From Dokdonella_A sp963775445 (GTDB taxonomy: Bacteria; Pseudomonadota; Gammaproteobacteria; Xanthomonadales; Rhodanobacteraceae), in the NCBI GenBank assembly GCA_963775445.1, contig CAVZIT010000004.1, positions 1,302,001 to 1,366,000 on the forward strand: a stretch of 64,000 nt of DNA. The letters are read 5' to 3'. Position 1 is the first letter of the stretch; each line of letters starts with the position of its first letter. Below the pieces are notes generated by a model. The model was not told where the DNA came from. It made no database searches and saw nothing but the letters and a program-made list of their open reading frames with translations. Shown here piece after piece: positions 36,862 to 46,542 of the stretch. The translations under genes and the position numbers were made by a program.

Positions 36862-37218
36862 GTGCTGAGCCAGTATTTTCCAGTGCTGATTTTCCTGATC
36901 GTCGCAGGCGGCATCGGTGTCGCATTGCTGATGATCGGCAACTTGCTCGGCCCCAAGCATCCGAACCCCGAAAAATCCTCTCCGTACGAGTGTGGATTCG
37001 AGGCATTCGAAGACGCGCGCATGAAGTTCGACGTGCGCTATTACCTCATCGCGATCCTGTTCATCATTTTCGATCTCGAAATCGCGTTCGTCTTTCCGTG
37101 GGCGGTCGTGTTCGGTCGTTTGGGGCTCACCGGGTTGCTGGAGATGGGCATGTTCCTCGGTCTTCTCGTGCTTGGGTTCGTGTATGTCTGGAAGAAGGGC
37201 GCGCTGGAATGGGATTGA
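36862..37218 (+). CDS. nuoA: NADH-quinone oxidoreductase subunit A
   Basis: Membrane subunit of complex I, 118 residues, three helices. The conserved loop reads PYECGFEAFEDARMKFDVRYY across about 21 residues (residues 44-64), carrying the quinone-site Cys. I chose the GTG at 36,862 because CGGAGG lies 5 bases before it and V/M-LSQYFPVLIFL matches related NuoA starts; an ATG at 36,841 has no ribosome-binding site. It opens the nuo operon 98 bases after tRNA-Leu. Confidence 0.93.
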   Translation: MLSQYFPVLIFLIVAGGIGVALLMIGNLLGPKHPNPEKSSPYECGFEAFEDARMKFDVRYYLIAILFIIFDLEIAFVFPWAVVFGRLGLTGLLEMGMFLGLLVLGFVYVWKKGALEWD

Positions 37219-37251
37219 TGCTGGCCACGCGCGGCGAATGGAGGCGCTGAC

Positions 37252-37806
37252 ATGAGTCTTTCCTCGCGCATTGCCGAGGTCATGCACAATCCGACGCCGA
37301 CCGGTCCGGTCGACGACATCCTGCGGCCTGACGATGACAATCCGCTGATCCAGCGCGGGTTCGCGACTGCGCGCATGGACGAATTGATCAACTGGGCGCG
37401 CACCGGCTCGATGTGGCCCATGACCTTCGGTTTGGCCTGTTGCGCCGTGGAGATGATGCACGCGGGCGCGGCGCGGCTCGATCTCGATCGCTACGGTGTC
37501 ATCTTCAGACCGAGTCCGCGCCAGTCCGATGTCATGATCGTCGCCGGCACCCTGGTCAACAAGATGGCGCCGGCGCTGCGCAAAGTGTACGACCAGATGC
37601 CCGACCCGAAATGGGTCATCTCGATGGGATCGTGCGCCAACGGGGGCGGTTATTACCATTACTCCTACGCGGTCGTCCGCGGTTGCGATCGTATCGTGCC
37701 GGTGGACGTCTACGTACCGGGTTGCCCGCCGACCGCCGAGGCGCTTATCTGGGGGATCCTGCAATTGCAGAAGAAGATCCGTCGCACCAACACGATCGCG
37801 CGATGA
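37252..37806 (+). CDS. nuoB: NADH-quinone oxidoreductase subunit B
   Basis: Carries cluster N2, the last iron-sulphur centre before quinone. It has 184 residues. The four ligands are in FGLACCAVEMM (Cys63, Cys64), SMGSCANGGG and VPGCPPTAEAL. It overlaps nuoC by 4 bases (ATGA). Confidence 0.97.
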   Translation: MSLSSRIAEVMHNPTPTGPVDDILRPDDDNPLIQRGFATARMDELINWARTGSMWPMTFGLACCAVEMMHAGAARLDLDRYGVIFRPSPRQSDVMIVAGTLVNKMAPALRKVYDQMPDPKWVISMGSCANGGGYYHYSYAVVRGCDRIVPVDVYVPGCPPTAEALIWGILQLQKKIRRTNTIAR

Positions 37807-38534
37807 ACAGCCCGCGCAATCCACTCACCAGGCAAACGCTCGAAGCCCTGCTGGGACCGCGGCTGGTTGCCTTCTCGGAGACCAACGGCGAACCCTCGAT
37901 CGAGGTGTTGCCGGAAAACTGGCTCGCTGTCGCGCAGGCATTGCGCGATGATGCCGCTTGCCCGTTCGAGCAGTTGATCGACATTGCCGCTGTCGATTTG
38001 CTTTCGTACGGTCAGGTCGAATGGGATACCACCGACGTGTCCTCTCAGGGCTTCTCGCGCGGTGTCGAGGGCGATGGGCCGGGCCGCTTCGCATGGGCCG
38101 ATCGGCCGCGCAACGGCGACATTCCAAGGCGCTTTGCCGTCGTCGTGCAGTTGCTCTCGATCAGCGCCAATCGCCGCCTGCGCATGGAGGCTCACTGCGC
38201 GGACGATGAGTTGCCGTCGCTGCCCTCGCTCACCGGCATCTGGCCCTCGGCCAACTGGTTCGAGCGCGAGGCTTTCGATCTCTACGGCATCGTCTTCGAG
38301 GGCCATCCCGATCTGCGCCGGATCCTGACCGACTACGGTTTCATCGGCCATCCGTTCCGCAAGGATTTCCCGCTGATCGGCAATGTCGAGGTCCGATACG
38401 ACCCTGACAAGCAGCGCGTGATCTACGAGCCGGTCACGTCGGTGGTGCCGCGCGTGCTGGTACCGCGCGCCATCCGCGATGATTCACGTTATGAGCAGGC
38501 CAGCGCCGAACATCAGGCGGATCGAACGGACTGA
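37803..38534 (+). CDS. nuoC: NADH-quinone oxidoreductase subunit C
   Basis: Peripheral-arm subunit, 243 residues, separate from NuoD (fused in E. coli). The 30-kDa signature WFEREAFDLYGIVFEGHPDLRR is near residue 155 (22 residues, highly conserved), with GHPFRKDFPL following. The ATG at 37,803 overlaps the nuoB stop; earlier starts in this frame lie inside nuoB and are rejected. nuoD begins 3 bases after its stop. Confidence 0.96.
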   Translation: MNSPRNPLTRQTLEALLGPRLVAFSETNGEPSIEVLPENWLAVAQALRDDAACPFEQLIDIAAVDLLSYGQVEWDTTDVSSQGFSRGVEGDGPGRFAWADRPRNGDIPRRFAVVVQLLSISANRRLRMEAHCADDELPSLPSLTGIWPSANWFEREAFDLYGIVFEGHPDLRRILTDYGFIGHPFRKDFPLIGNVEVRYDPDKQRVIYEPVTSVVPRVLVPRAIRDDSRYEQASAEHQADRTD

Positions 38535-38537
38535 ACG

Positions 38538-39791
38538 ATGCCCGAGATCCGCAACTACACGATGAATTTCGGTCCGCAGCATCCGGCTGCGCATGGTGTG
38601 TTGCGGCTGGTACTCGAGATGGATGGCGAAACCGTGGTGCGCGCCGATCCACATATCGGACTGTTGCACCGCGCGACCGAAAAACTGGCCGAGTCCAAAC
38701 CGTTCAACCAGTCGATCGGCTACATGGATCGTCTCGATTACGTGTCGATGATGTGCAATGAGCACGCGTACGTGCGCGCGATCGAGACGCTGCTCGGCGT
38801 CGAGCCGCCCGACCGTGCGTTGTGGATCCGCACGATGTTCGACGAGATCACGCGCATCCTCAATCATCTGATGTGGATCGGATCGAACGGACTCGATCTC
38901 GGCGCGATGGCGGTGTTCCTGTACGCGTTTCGCGAGCGCGAGGAACTGATGGATTGCTACGAGGCGGTGTCGGGCGCACGCATGCACGCGACCTACTATC
39001 GCCCGGGCGGCGTCTATCGCGATCTGCCGGACTCGATGCCGCAGTATCGCGAATCGCCATGGCACAAGGGCAAGGACCTCAAGCGCTTCAACCGTGCGCG
39101 CGAAGGCACGATGCTCGATTATCTCGATGCGTTCACCGATGCGTTTCCCAAGCGCGTCGATGAATACGAAGAGCTCCTCACGGACAACCGCATCTGGAAA
39201 CAGCGCACGGTCGATATCGGCATCGTTACGCCCGAGCAGGCGCTGGGCTGGGGTATGTCCGGGCCGATGCTGCGCGGGTCCGGTATCGAATGGGATCTGC
39301 GCAAGAAGCAGCCTTACGCGAAATATGCCGAGGTCGATTTCGACATCCCGGTCGGCGTCACCGGCGATTGCTACGATCGCTATCTGGTGCGCGTCGAGGA
39401 GATGCGCCAGGCCAATCGCATCATCAAGCAATGCGTTGCCTGGTTGCGCGCAAATCCCGGGCCGGTCATGGTCACAAATTTCAAGGTTGCGCCGCCGTCC
39501 CGCGTCGAGATGAAGGACGACATGGAAGCGCTGATTCACTGGTTCAAGTTGTTCACCGAAGGCTATTGCGTACCGGCCGGCGAAACCTATGCCGCAGTCG
39601 AGGCGCCGAAAGGCGAGTTCGGTTGCTACCTCGTCTCGGATGGCGCCAACAAGCCGTTTCGCGTCAAGCTGCGTGCGCCGAGTTTCGTGCATCTGTCTTC
39701 CATCGACGCGATCCTGCGCGGCCACATGCTGGCCGATGCCGTCGCGATGATCGGCACATACGACTTGGTATTCGGCGAGGTCGATCGATGA
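38538..39791 (+). CDS. nuoD: NADH-quinone oxidoreductase subunit D
   Basis: The 49-kDa subunit that forms the quinone pocket with NuoB. It has 417 residues. NFGPQHPAAHGVLRLVLEMDGE begins at residue 10, with the quinone-facing His; RTMFDEITRILNHLM and the C-terminal DLVFGEVDR are diagnostic. Overlaps nuoE by 4 bases. Confidence 0.97.
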   Translation: MPEIRNYTMNFGPQHPAAHGVLRLVLEMDGETVVRADPHIGLLHRATEKLAESKPFNQSIGYMDRLDYVSMMCNEHAYVRAIETLLGVEPPDRALWIRTMFDEITRILNHLMWIGSNGLDLGAMAVFLYAFREREELMDCYEAVSGARMHATYYRPGGVYRDLPDSMPQYRESPWHKGKDLKRFNRAREGTMLDYLDAFTDAFPKRVDEYEELLTDNRIWKQRTVDIGIVTPEQALGWGMSGPMLRGSGIEWDLRKKQPYAKYAEVDFDIPVGVTGDCYDRYLVRVEEMRQANRIIKQCVAWLRANPGPVMVTNFKVAPPSRVEMKDDMEALIHWFKLFTEGYCVPAGETYAAVEAPKGEFGCYLVSDGANKPFRVKLRAPSFVHLSSIDAILRGHMLADAVAMIGTYDLVFGEVDR

Positions 39792-40315
39792 AGGCGACCG
39801 GCAACTACGACACGGCGCGAAACGTCGATCCCACGCTCGCGCTGCGCGACGAAACGCGCGCGCGGATCGATCATTGGGTCGCCAAGTTCCCACCCGAGCG
39901 CAAGCGCTCGGCGCTGATCCAGGCACTGTTCGCGGCGCAGCAGCAAAACGGTGGCTGGCTGACCGATGAACTGGTCGCGGCGGTCGCGAAGTACCTCGAT
40001 CTGCCGCCGGTTTGGGCTTACGAAGTCGCGAGTTTCTATTCAATGCTCGAGACGCGTGAGGTTGGTCGCAACAATGTCGCCATCTGCACCAACATCTCGT
40101 GCTGGTTGAACGGAGCCGAGGAAATCGTGCGCCATTGCGAGAAGAAACTCGGCATCAATCTGGGCGAGAGCACCAAGGACGGCCGCGTATATCTGAAAGT
40201 CGAGGAAGAATGTCTCGCGGCGTGCTGCGGCGCGCCGATGATGGTCGTCAACGGCCACTATCACGAAAACCTCACCATCGAAAAAATCGATGAGATCTTG
40301 GATGAACTTGAGTAG
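39788..40315 (+). CDS. nuoE: NADH-quinone oxidoreductase subunit E
   Basis: The 24-kDa 2Fe-2S subunit of the NADH module, 175 residues. Cluster N1a ligands are in CTNISC and EECLAACCGAPMM. YEVASFYSML and the final EKIDEILDELE are conserved. The ATG at 39,788 overlaps the nuoD stop. Normally nuoF would follow at once, but 2.5 kb of other DNA intervenes. Confidence 0.96.
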   Translation: MKATGNYDTARNVDPTLALRDETRARIDHWVAKFPPERKRSALIQALFAAQQQNGGWLTDELVAAVAKYLDLPPVWAYEVASFYSMLETREVGRNNVAICTNISCWLNGAEEIVRHCEKKLGINLGESTKDGRVYLKVEEECLAACCGAPMMVVNGHYHENLTIEKIDEILDELE

Positions 40316-40390
40316 TCGATCCTTGAAAAGATTGGTTGTGCGGTTCAGTATCGACATTCAGTAATCAACAATAGAGATTCGGTTATCGGC

Positions 40391-42487
40391 ATGGAGCTGA
40401 CCCAACATTTTCCGGTGTCCCCGGTACCGCCAACAAAGCGCTGTCCCGGGCTGCACGCGCGGGCGCGCGTATTCCGAGAGCCCACATCGTCCTCGGGTAT
40501 GGGTGCTCTCTTGCTGCTTATTCTGTGCTTGGCGGGAACGGCGCCGCACGCTCGCGCCGCCGAAACCGCCACGATCGGCTCCGGCTACAGCGCGCTGTGG
40601 TACGACCCGGCGCGCGGCGGCGAAGGTTACGTGCTCGAAGTCCTCAGCGACGATTTCGCGCAGCTCGACTGGTACACCTACGATGAGCAGGGCGGGCAGC
40701 GCTGGTTGCAGAGCATCGGTCAGATCGAGCACGGTGAGAACGGCGATTCGATTCGGTTTTCCGACATCTACGTGACCCATGGCGGGCACTTCGGGCCAAA
40801 CTTCAATCCGGACGACGTGCAAAGAGTCGTGGTCGGCCACGCAGCGATGACGTTCGCCGATTGCAACGGCGGCACGTTTTCCTACACCGCGTTCGGTCAA
40901 TCCCAGACCATACCCATCACGCGCCTGACCCAGACCATGGCGGCGGGATGCGCGCCGATCAACGGAATTCCGGGCGAACCGGTCATGGACTACGCCGGCC
41001 AGAGCGGAAGCTGGTTCGACCCCGCGCACTCCGGCGAAGGCTTCGCGCTGCAATGGATGTCGCGCGATCAGGCGATCGTGACCTGGTACACCTACGATAC
41101 CGCGGGCCATCAATACTGGATGATCGGCATCGGTACCTATCAGAACGGTCAGATCGTGTTTGCCAGCTTAGACAGCCCGCGCGGCGCGCGCTTTGGTGTC
41201 GCGTTCGATCCGGCCGATGTGCAGCACACCGACTGGGGCAGTTTGACCATGGAGCTTGGCTGCACCAGCGGCACCGCGCATTACGAATCGAATATCCCCG
41301 AATTCGGCTCCGGCGATTTCAACCTGACGCGACTGACTCAGATCAAGGGCCCCGCATGCCCGTGGGTGCGGCCCAAGTTGACCGACCTCTACGACATCAC
41401 CTGGAGAGAGATCCCGATCGCCGAAGGTACCGCGATGGATCCGAACAATATCCAGGCCGACTCGATCGCCAATGACGGCACGATTGCGGCGCGGAAGGTC
41501 CTTTCAGCGTCAGGTGTGAATCTTGCGGTATGGCATCCAGACAATGAGCAGTGGGAGGTGGACACGCGAGTATTGGCCGATCAGCCCGTGTACATCTCGC
41601 CGGATGGCAGCGAAATTCTTGCAACCGACGGTTTGACTACTGAGGCACCGATCGACGTCCTTGTTTGGCGAGGAGAAGACGACTGGGAGCCAATTTTTGG
41701 CGAAAGTTTCGACCAATCACTTCACTACGCCACTTCGCAAGATTTTTCGCATATTGTCGGGATTGGAAACGCAATTGGCGATGTGGGACGTTATCCGTGG
41801 GTGTGGGACATGCAGAATGGAGAACAACAATTACCGCTCACACAAGGAGTGCCTGGAGCCACACCGTTAGCAGTCTCGAATGACGGAAACATCGTTCTCG
41901 GCACCACGCTCCGCTTTCCAAACGATTTCCCGACCCAAGTGGCCATTCGTTGGGATCATAGCGCTAGTCCGACGATCATCCACAATCCGGATGGCGAAGA
42001 ACTGTCGGTTGCTAATCAGTGCAACGACGAGTGCAGCATCATTTATGGAGCGGGGCTCTATGATTTTACCCCCGATCACGTCCATCCGGGCGAGGCTTGG
42101 TACCTAACAGATGCAGGAACGTTCGGTTATTTCGGTGCGCTGGCTGATGCCGAAGTGACACCTCGATCCTATGGTGTTGGGGATGTCACGCCGGATGGTA
42201 GTCTCGCGGTCGGCGGTTACACGGCGTTTGAAAATCCAGACCAGCCAACCCAAGGAACGACTGGTCGCGGTTTCATCTGGACCCAAAGTACCGGTATCGT
42301 ATCGGTGCGCGCCCTCGTCGACGCGCTGGGCATCGGTGACGACGATTGGGAAACCATGGCCGCGGTCAGCGTTTCGCCAGATGGTCGCAAGATTTTGCTC
42401 AGCGGCTATTACCCACACGAAGAATTTCAGGTGGATCACTCGCGTGCCGTCGTCTTGGAGCTAGCTGAAAAAGTCAATCCGGAATGA
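40391..42487 (+). CDS. Secreted two-module protein inserted between nuoE and nuoF
   Basis: No named family. 698 residues from the ATG at 40,391. The signal sequence MGALLLLILCLAGTAPHARA starts at a Met at 40,499, which may be the true start. Two related modules of about 120 residues follow (about 65-185 and 205-320), each with (L/W)-x-DPA-x-x-GEG(Y/F)-x-L and a WYTYD core. The second half (about 340-690) has WxxD-type beta-propeller-like repeats (SPDGSEIL, SNDGNIVL, TPDGSLAVGG, SPDGRKILLSGYY). Base composition is less G+C-rich from about 41,480. No link to complex I is visible. Confidence 0.75.
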   Translation: MELTQHFPVSPVPPTKRCPGLHARARVFREPTSSSGMGALLLLILCLAGTAPHARAAETATIGSGYSALWYDPARGGEGYVLEVLSDDFAQLDWYTYDEQGGQRWLQSIGQIEHGENGDSIRFSDIYVTHGGHFGPNFNPDDVQRVVVGHAAMTFADCNGGTFSYTAFGQSQTIPITRLTQTMAAGCAPINGIPGEPVMDYAGQSGSWFDPAHSGEGFALQWMSRDQAIVTWYTYDTAGHQYWMIGIGTYQNGQIVFASLDSPRGARFGVAFDPADVQHTDWGSLTMELGCTSGTAHYESNIPEFGSGDFNLTRLTQIKGPACPWVRPKLTDLYDITWREIPIAEGTAMDPNNIQADSIANDGTIAARKVLSASGVNLAVWHPDNEQWEVDTRVLADQPVYISPDGSEILATDGLTTEAPIDVLVWRGEDDWEPIFGESFDQSLHYATSQDFSHIVGIGNAIGDVGRYPWVWDMQNGEQQLPLTQGVPGATPLAVSNDGNIVLGTTLRFPNDFPTQVAIRWDHSASPTIIHNPDGEELSVANQCNDECSIIYGAGLYDFTPDHVHPGEAWYLTDAGTFGYFGALADAEVTPRSYGVGDVTPDGSLAVGGYTAFENPDQPTQGTTGRGFIWTQSTGIVSVRALVDALGIGDDDWETMAAVSVSPDGRKILLSGYYPHEEFQVDHSRAVVLELAEKVNPE

Positions 42488-42846
42488 TTCGGTCCGATCT
42501 TGCTAGGAGGGAAACGCGTCATGGGTAATCCTTCGCTTGCCCAACGAAACCGCTTCCATGACGACTAGTTTGCGTCATTGATTTTCTCATCGCAGCGAGA
42601 TTGACCGGGCTCCGAGTTGTTCTATGACGCGGCAACCGGTGGGTGGGCAGACAGTCACTGACTTTGAGGCATGCCATCCATTTGATGGCATGCAAGGGAT
42701 GCGTGATAAGTAGCCCGAAGAGCTAGACAAGAACCGATGTCCAATTTCTTCACGCGCTAGGACAGGAGCTGCGCGACAACTCGTGCGTAGCCCGCGAGTC
42801 TCGACTAACCTTTTTCATTCCTTCGTTTGCAATCGAACTTCGTCCC
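42488..42846. other. Non-coding stretch before nuoF with hairpin and mini-frame
   Basis: No credible gene of normal size in these 359 bases. A perfect 10-base hairpin (GCATGCCATC, loop CATTT) lies at 42,669-42,693 and runs into AAGGGATGCG. An inverted CGTCATGG/CCATGACG pair flanks a 15-codon frame at 42,521-42,568 (MGNPSLAQRNRFHDD), which has AGGAGG at 42,505-42,510. Probably a scar of the insertion; it may also hold a promoter for nuoF onward. Confidence 0.5.
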
Positions 42847-44160
42847 ATGCCCTACGGTCCCGCGCCACAACCCCATCAGGTCGTCAACACCACGCTGCAT
42901 TTCGATCGGCCGTGGACGCTCGACAATTACCTGAAGACCGACGGCTACCAAGCCTGGAAAAAGATCCTCGCGGAAAAGCCCGATCCCGCAACCATCGTGA
43001 CGGAACTCAAGAACAGCGCGCTGCGCGGCCGTGGCGGCGCAGGCTTTCCGACCGGACTCAAATGGTCGTTCATGCCGCGCACCGCGCCGGGGCAGAAATA
43101 CATCCTGTGCAATTCGGACGAATCGGAACCCGGCACCTGCAAGGATCGAGACATTCTCCGTTTCAATCCGCACGCCGTCATCGAAGGCATGGCGATCGCG
43201 TGCTACGCGACGGGATCGAGCGTTGCCTACAACTACCTGCGTGGCGAATTCCATCACGAGCCCTTCGAGCATTGCGAGCAGGCGTTGCGTGAGGCGTACG
43301 ACGCCGGTTTCCTCGGGCAGGATATCCAGGGTTCCGGACTCGACGTCGACATCCACAATGTGCTCGGCGCTGGCGCCTACATCTGCGGCGAGGAAACCGC
43401 GCTGATGGAATCGCTCGAAGGCAAGAAGGGCATGCCGCGCTTCAAGCCGCCATTCCCGGCGAACTTCGGTCTGTATGGCAAGCCAACCACGATCAACAAC
43501 ACCGAGACTTACGCATCGGTCCCGGCGATCCTGCGCAATGGCGCGACCTGGTTTCTCGACCTGGGCAAGCCGAACAACGGCGGTCCGAAGGTGTTTTCCG
43601 TATCAGGTCACGTCAACAAGCCCGGCAATTACGAGGTCCGGCTCGGCACTCCATTTTCGGACCTTCTCGAAATGGCCGGCGGCGTGCGCAATGGGCACAA
43701 GTTAAAGGGCGTCATCCCCGGCGGCTCGTCGATGCCGGTGCTGCCCGCGGACGTGATGATGGGCGTCACCATGGACTTCGATGCGCTCAAGGAGGCCGGT
43801 TCGGGCCTCGGCTCGGGGGCCGTCATCGTCATGGACGAAACCACCTGCATGGTGCGCGCGTGCCGGCGCATCGCGCGGTTCTACATGGCCGAGTCGTGTG
43901 GCCAGTGCACGCCGTGCCGCGAAGGCTGCGGCTGGATGTATCGAATGCTCACACGCATCGTCGAAGGCGACGCAACGCTCGACGACGTGCACATGCTGAA
44001 GCAGGCTGCGGGACAGATAGAGGGCCATACCATTTGCGCGTTCGGCGAAGCCGCGGCGTGGCCGGTTCAAGGATTCCTTCGCCATTACTGGCATGAGTTC
44101 GAGTATTTCATCGAGCACAAGCGCTCCATCGTGGATGCGGCGATCGGGGTGGCTGCATGA
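42847..44160 (+). CDS. nuoF: NADH-quinone oxidoreductase subunit F
   Basis: The 51-kDa subunit that binds NADH and FMN and cluster N3. It has 437 residues. GRGGAGFPTGLKWSFMP near residue 61 binds NADH; the FMN region includes ICGEETALMESLEG. Cluster N3 ligands are in ESCGQCTPCREGC plus a later HTICAFG. Overlaps nuoG by 4 bases. No clear ribosome-binding site precedes the ATG. Confidence 0.96.
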   Translation: MPYGPAPQPHQVVNTTLHFDRPWTLDNYLKTDGYQAWKKILAEKPDPATIVTELKNSALRGRGGAGFPTGLKWSFMPRTAPGQKYILCNSDESEPGTCKDRDILRFNPHAVIEGMAIACYATGSSVAYNYLRGEFHHEPFEHCEQALREAYDAGFLGQDIQGSGLDVDIHNVLGAGAYICGEETALMESLEGKKGMPRFKPPFPANFGLYGKPTTINNTETYASVPAILRNGATWFLDLGKPNNGGPKVFSVSGHVNKPGNYEVRLGTPFSDLLEMAGGVRNGHKLKGVIPGGSSMPVLPADVMMGVTMDFDALKEAGSGLGSGAVIVMDETTCMVRACRRIARFYMAESCGQCTPCREGCGWMYRMLTRIVEGDATLDDVHMLKQAAGQIEGHTICAFGEAAAWPVQGFLRHYWHEFEYFIEHKRSIVDAAIGVAA

Positions 44161-46539
44161 GTGCGCAACCGCGGCAGGGCGCAGCGCCCGACACGGTCAA
44201 GATCGAGATCGACGGTCGCGAACTCGTCGTGCCAAAGGGTTCGATGATTATCCAGGCGGCAGACAAGGCCGGCATTCCGATCCCGCGTTTCTGCTACCAC
44301 CACAAACTCGCCATCGCGGCCAATTGCCGCATGTGCCTGGTCGAAGTCGAAAAGGCGCCCAAGCCGCTGCCCGCATGCGCGACACCGGTTGCAGACGGAA
44401 TGAAGGTGCGCACGCAGTCCGATCGGGCGTTGTCGGCGCAGCGCAATGTCATGGAGTTCCTGCTGATCAATCATCCGCTCGACTGCCCGATCTGCGACCA
44501 GGGCGGCGAATGCGAATTGCAGGATCTGTCGATGGGTTACGGCCGTTCGGTCAGCCGCTTCGCCGAGCGCAAGCGTGTGTTGACCGACGAGAACCTCGGC
44601 CCGCTCGTTTCGACCGAGATGACACGCTGCATCCAGTGCACGCGCTGCGTGCGTTTCATGGGTGAGATCGCCGGCACCTACGAGCTCGGCGGGCTCGATC
44701 GTGGCGAGCACCTCGAGATCGGCACCTACATCGGCAAGACACTCGAGAGCGAACTGTCCGGCAACGTGATCGATGTGTGTCCGGTCGGCGCGCTGACCAA
44801 CAAGGTTTTTCGGTTCCGCGCTCGCGCGTGGGAGCTGATCGCGCGCCAATCGATCGGCTACCACGATGCGCTCGGGTCCAATCTGTGGCTGCACACGCGT
44901 CGGGGCGAGGTGCTGCGCGCGGTGCCGCGAGACAACGAGGCGATCAACGAGTGCTGGCTTTCCGATCGGGATCGATACAGTCATGAGGGCTTGCGCGCGA
45001 CGGATCGCGCACTCAAGCCACTGATCAAGCGCGACGGCGAATGGCTTGAGGTCGACTGGGCCGAGGGCATTCGCGCGGCCGCAAACGCACTTGGCGGCGC
45101 GATGAATGGCGATCTCGGCGTGTTGGTGCACCCGGCGACTTCTTGCGAGGAAGGGTTGCTGCTGCGCGAACTTGCCCGCGCGCTCGGAACGTCGCATATC
45201 GACCATCGCCTGCGCCAGACTCGATTTTGCCGATACGGGTGGCGCGGGTACATTCGAAATGCCGGTGGCGGATGTCGAGCGCGCCGATGCCATCGTCCTG
45301 ATCGGCTGCAACCCGCGCCAGGAAATGCCGTTGCTCAATGCGCGCATTCGCCGGGCGGCGGAACGTGGCGCACGCGTGTATGCAATCAGCCCGATCGATT
45401 TCGCCAATACCTTCGCGCTGGCCGGAAAGCGCATCGTGCGCCCGGGTGCGATGGTCGGATGTCTGGAACAACTGGCCAGCGCAGCGGGCGAAACCGTTCC
45501 TGACGATGCATTCGGCAGGAACTTGATGAAGGCTCTCTCCGATGCGCACGCGGCAGTCCTCATCGCCGGAGAGTTGGTGACCCAGCACCCGGCCGCGGCG
45601 CAATTGCGCGCCGCCCTGAGGCATATCGCCGCGGCTTCGCACGCTGCGTACAACGAGATTCCCCTCGGCGCGAACGCGATCGGCCTGGCGCGGGTTGGCG
45701 TGTTGCCTGGCGCAGATGGATTGGATGCGCGCGCAATGCAGTCGGTTGCGCGCAAGCGCTATGTGTTGTTCGGCTGCGAGCCACCGCACGATTGCGCTGA
45801 TGGTGCCGCCATGCTCGCCGCGCTTGCCGACGCGGCAGCCGTGGTCGCGTTCTCCGCGTTTGCGAGCGAGTCGCTCAAGAAAGTCGCGCAGGTAATCCTG
45901 CCGATCGGACTTCTGCCGGAAATCGATGCGACGCTGGTCAACGCCGATGGGTACGTTCAGGTCTGCGCGGCCGGCGCCATGCTGCCCGGAGAATGTCGGC
46001 CGGGCTGGAAAGTATTACGTGCCCTCGGTGCGGCGCTCGCGATCGAGGACTTTGATTTCACCGATATCGTTGCGCTACGTGCGCGTTTGCCGGATGGTCT
46101 TTCCACGAGCACGAGTTCCCGGGCGATCGCGAGCGACGATCGCATCGCGCCGCCGCTGACGCCGGGATCACTCGGCGATTCGGTCGGTCGCGCCGCAGCG
46201 GCGCCTTTGGTTCCCGAGGCGAAGGATGAGGCAACCGCGCCGACCACCCGGTTCGAGCGAATCACGACGACGGCAATTTACCGTGCCGATCCGGTGTTGC
46301 GCCGCGCGAAGGCACTGAACGCGCATCCGCTCACGCGCGGGCCGCGCCTCACGTTGAATTCCGAGGATGCGCTTGCTCTGGGTCTGGGCGCCGATGCCCA
46401 CGTGATGGTCGCCAACGACGTGCTGCCGGTCAGCGTGGACCTGTGCGTGCCGCGCGGAGCGGTCTGGATCGAAGCCGGCTATATCGAAACCGACTGCCTG
46501 CCGCCGTACGGCGCAAGTGTCGACATCAGGAAGGTCTGA
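44157..46539 (+). pseudogene. nuoG: NADH-quinone oxidoreductase subunit G, split by an apparent frameshift
   Basis: Complex I's large iron-sulphur subunit. The first 354 codons (44,157-45,218) include the N1b site (CYHHKLAIAANCRMC), N4/N5 ligands (CPICDQGGEC) and CIQCTRCVRF, and run normally to IDHRLRQ. The family sequence then continues one base later, from 45,220 (LDFADTGGAGTFEM), to the stop at 46,539. The span is not a multiple of three. Without the extra base the product is about 793 residues, a normal NuoG. As written, the first frame ends at 45,503. It could be a sequencing error, a recoding site or a real lesion; all neighbouring nuo genes are intact. Confidence 0.88.
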
Positions 46540-46542
46540 GCC

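Noticed and set aside
44085..45755. Open frame of 556 codons antisense to nuoG
   Set aside because: Shadow of nuoG: low-complexity Arg/Ala composition and no recognisable domain.
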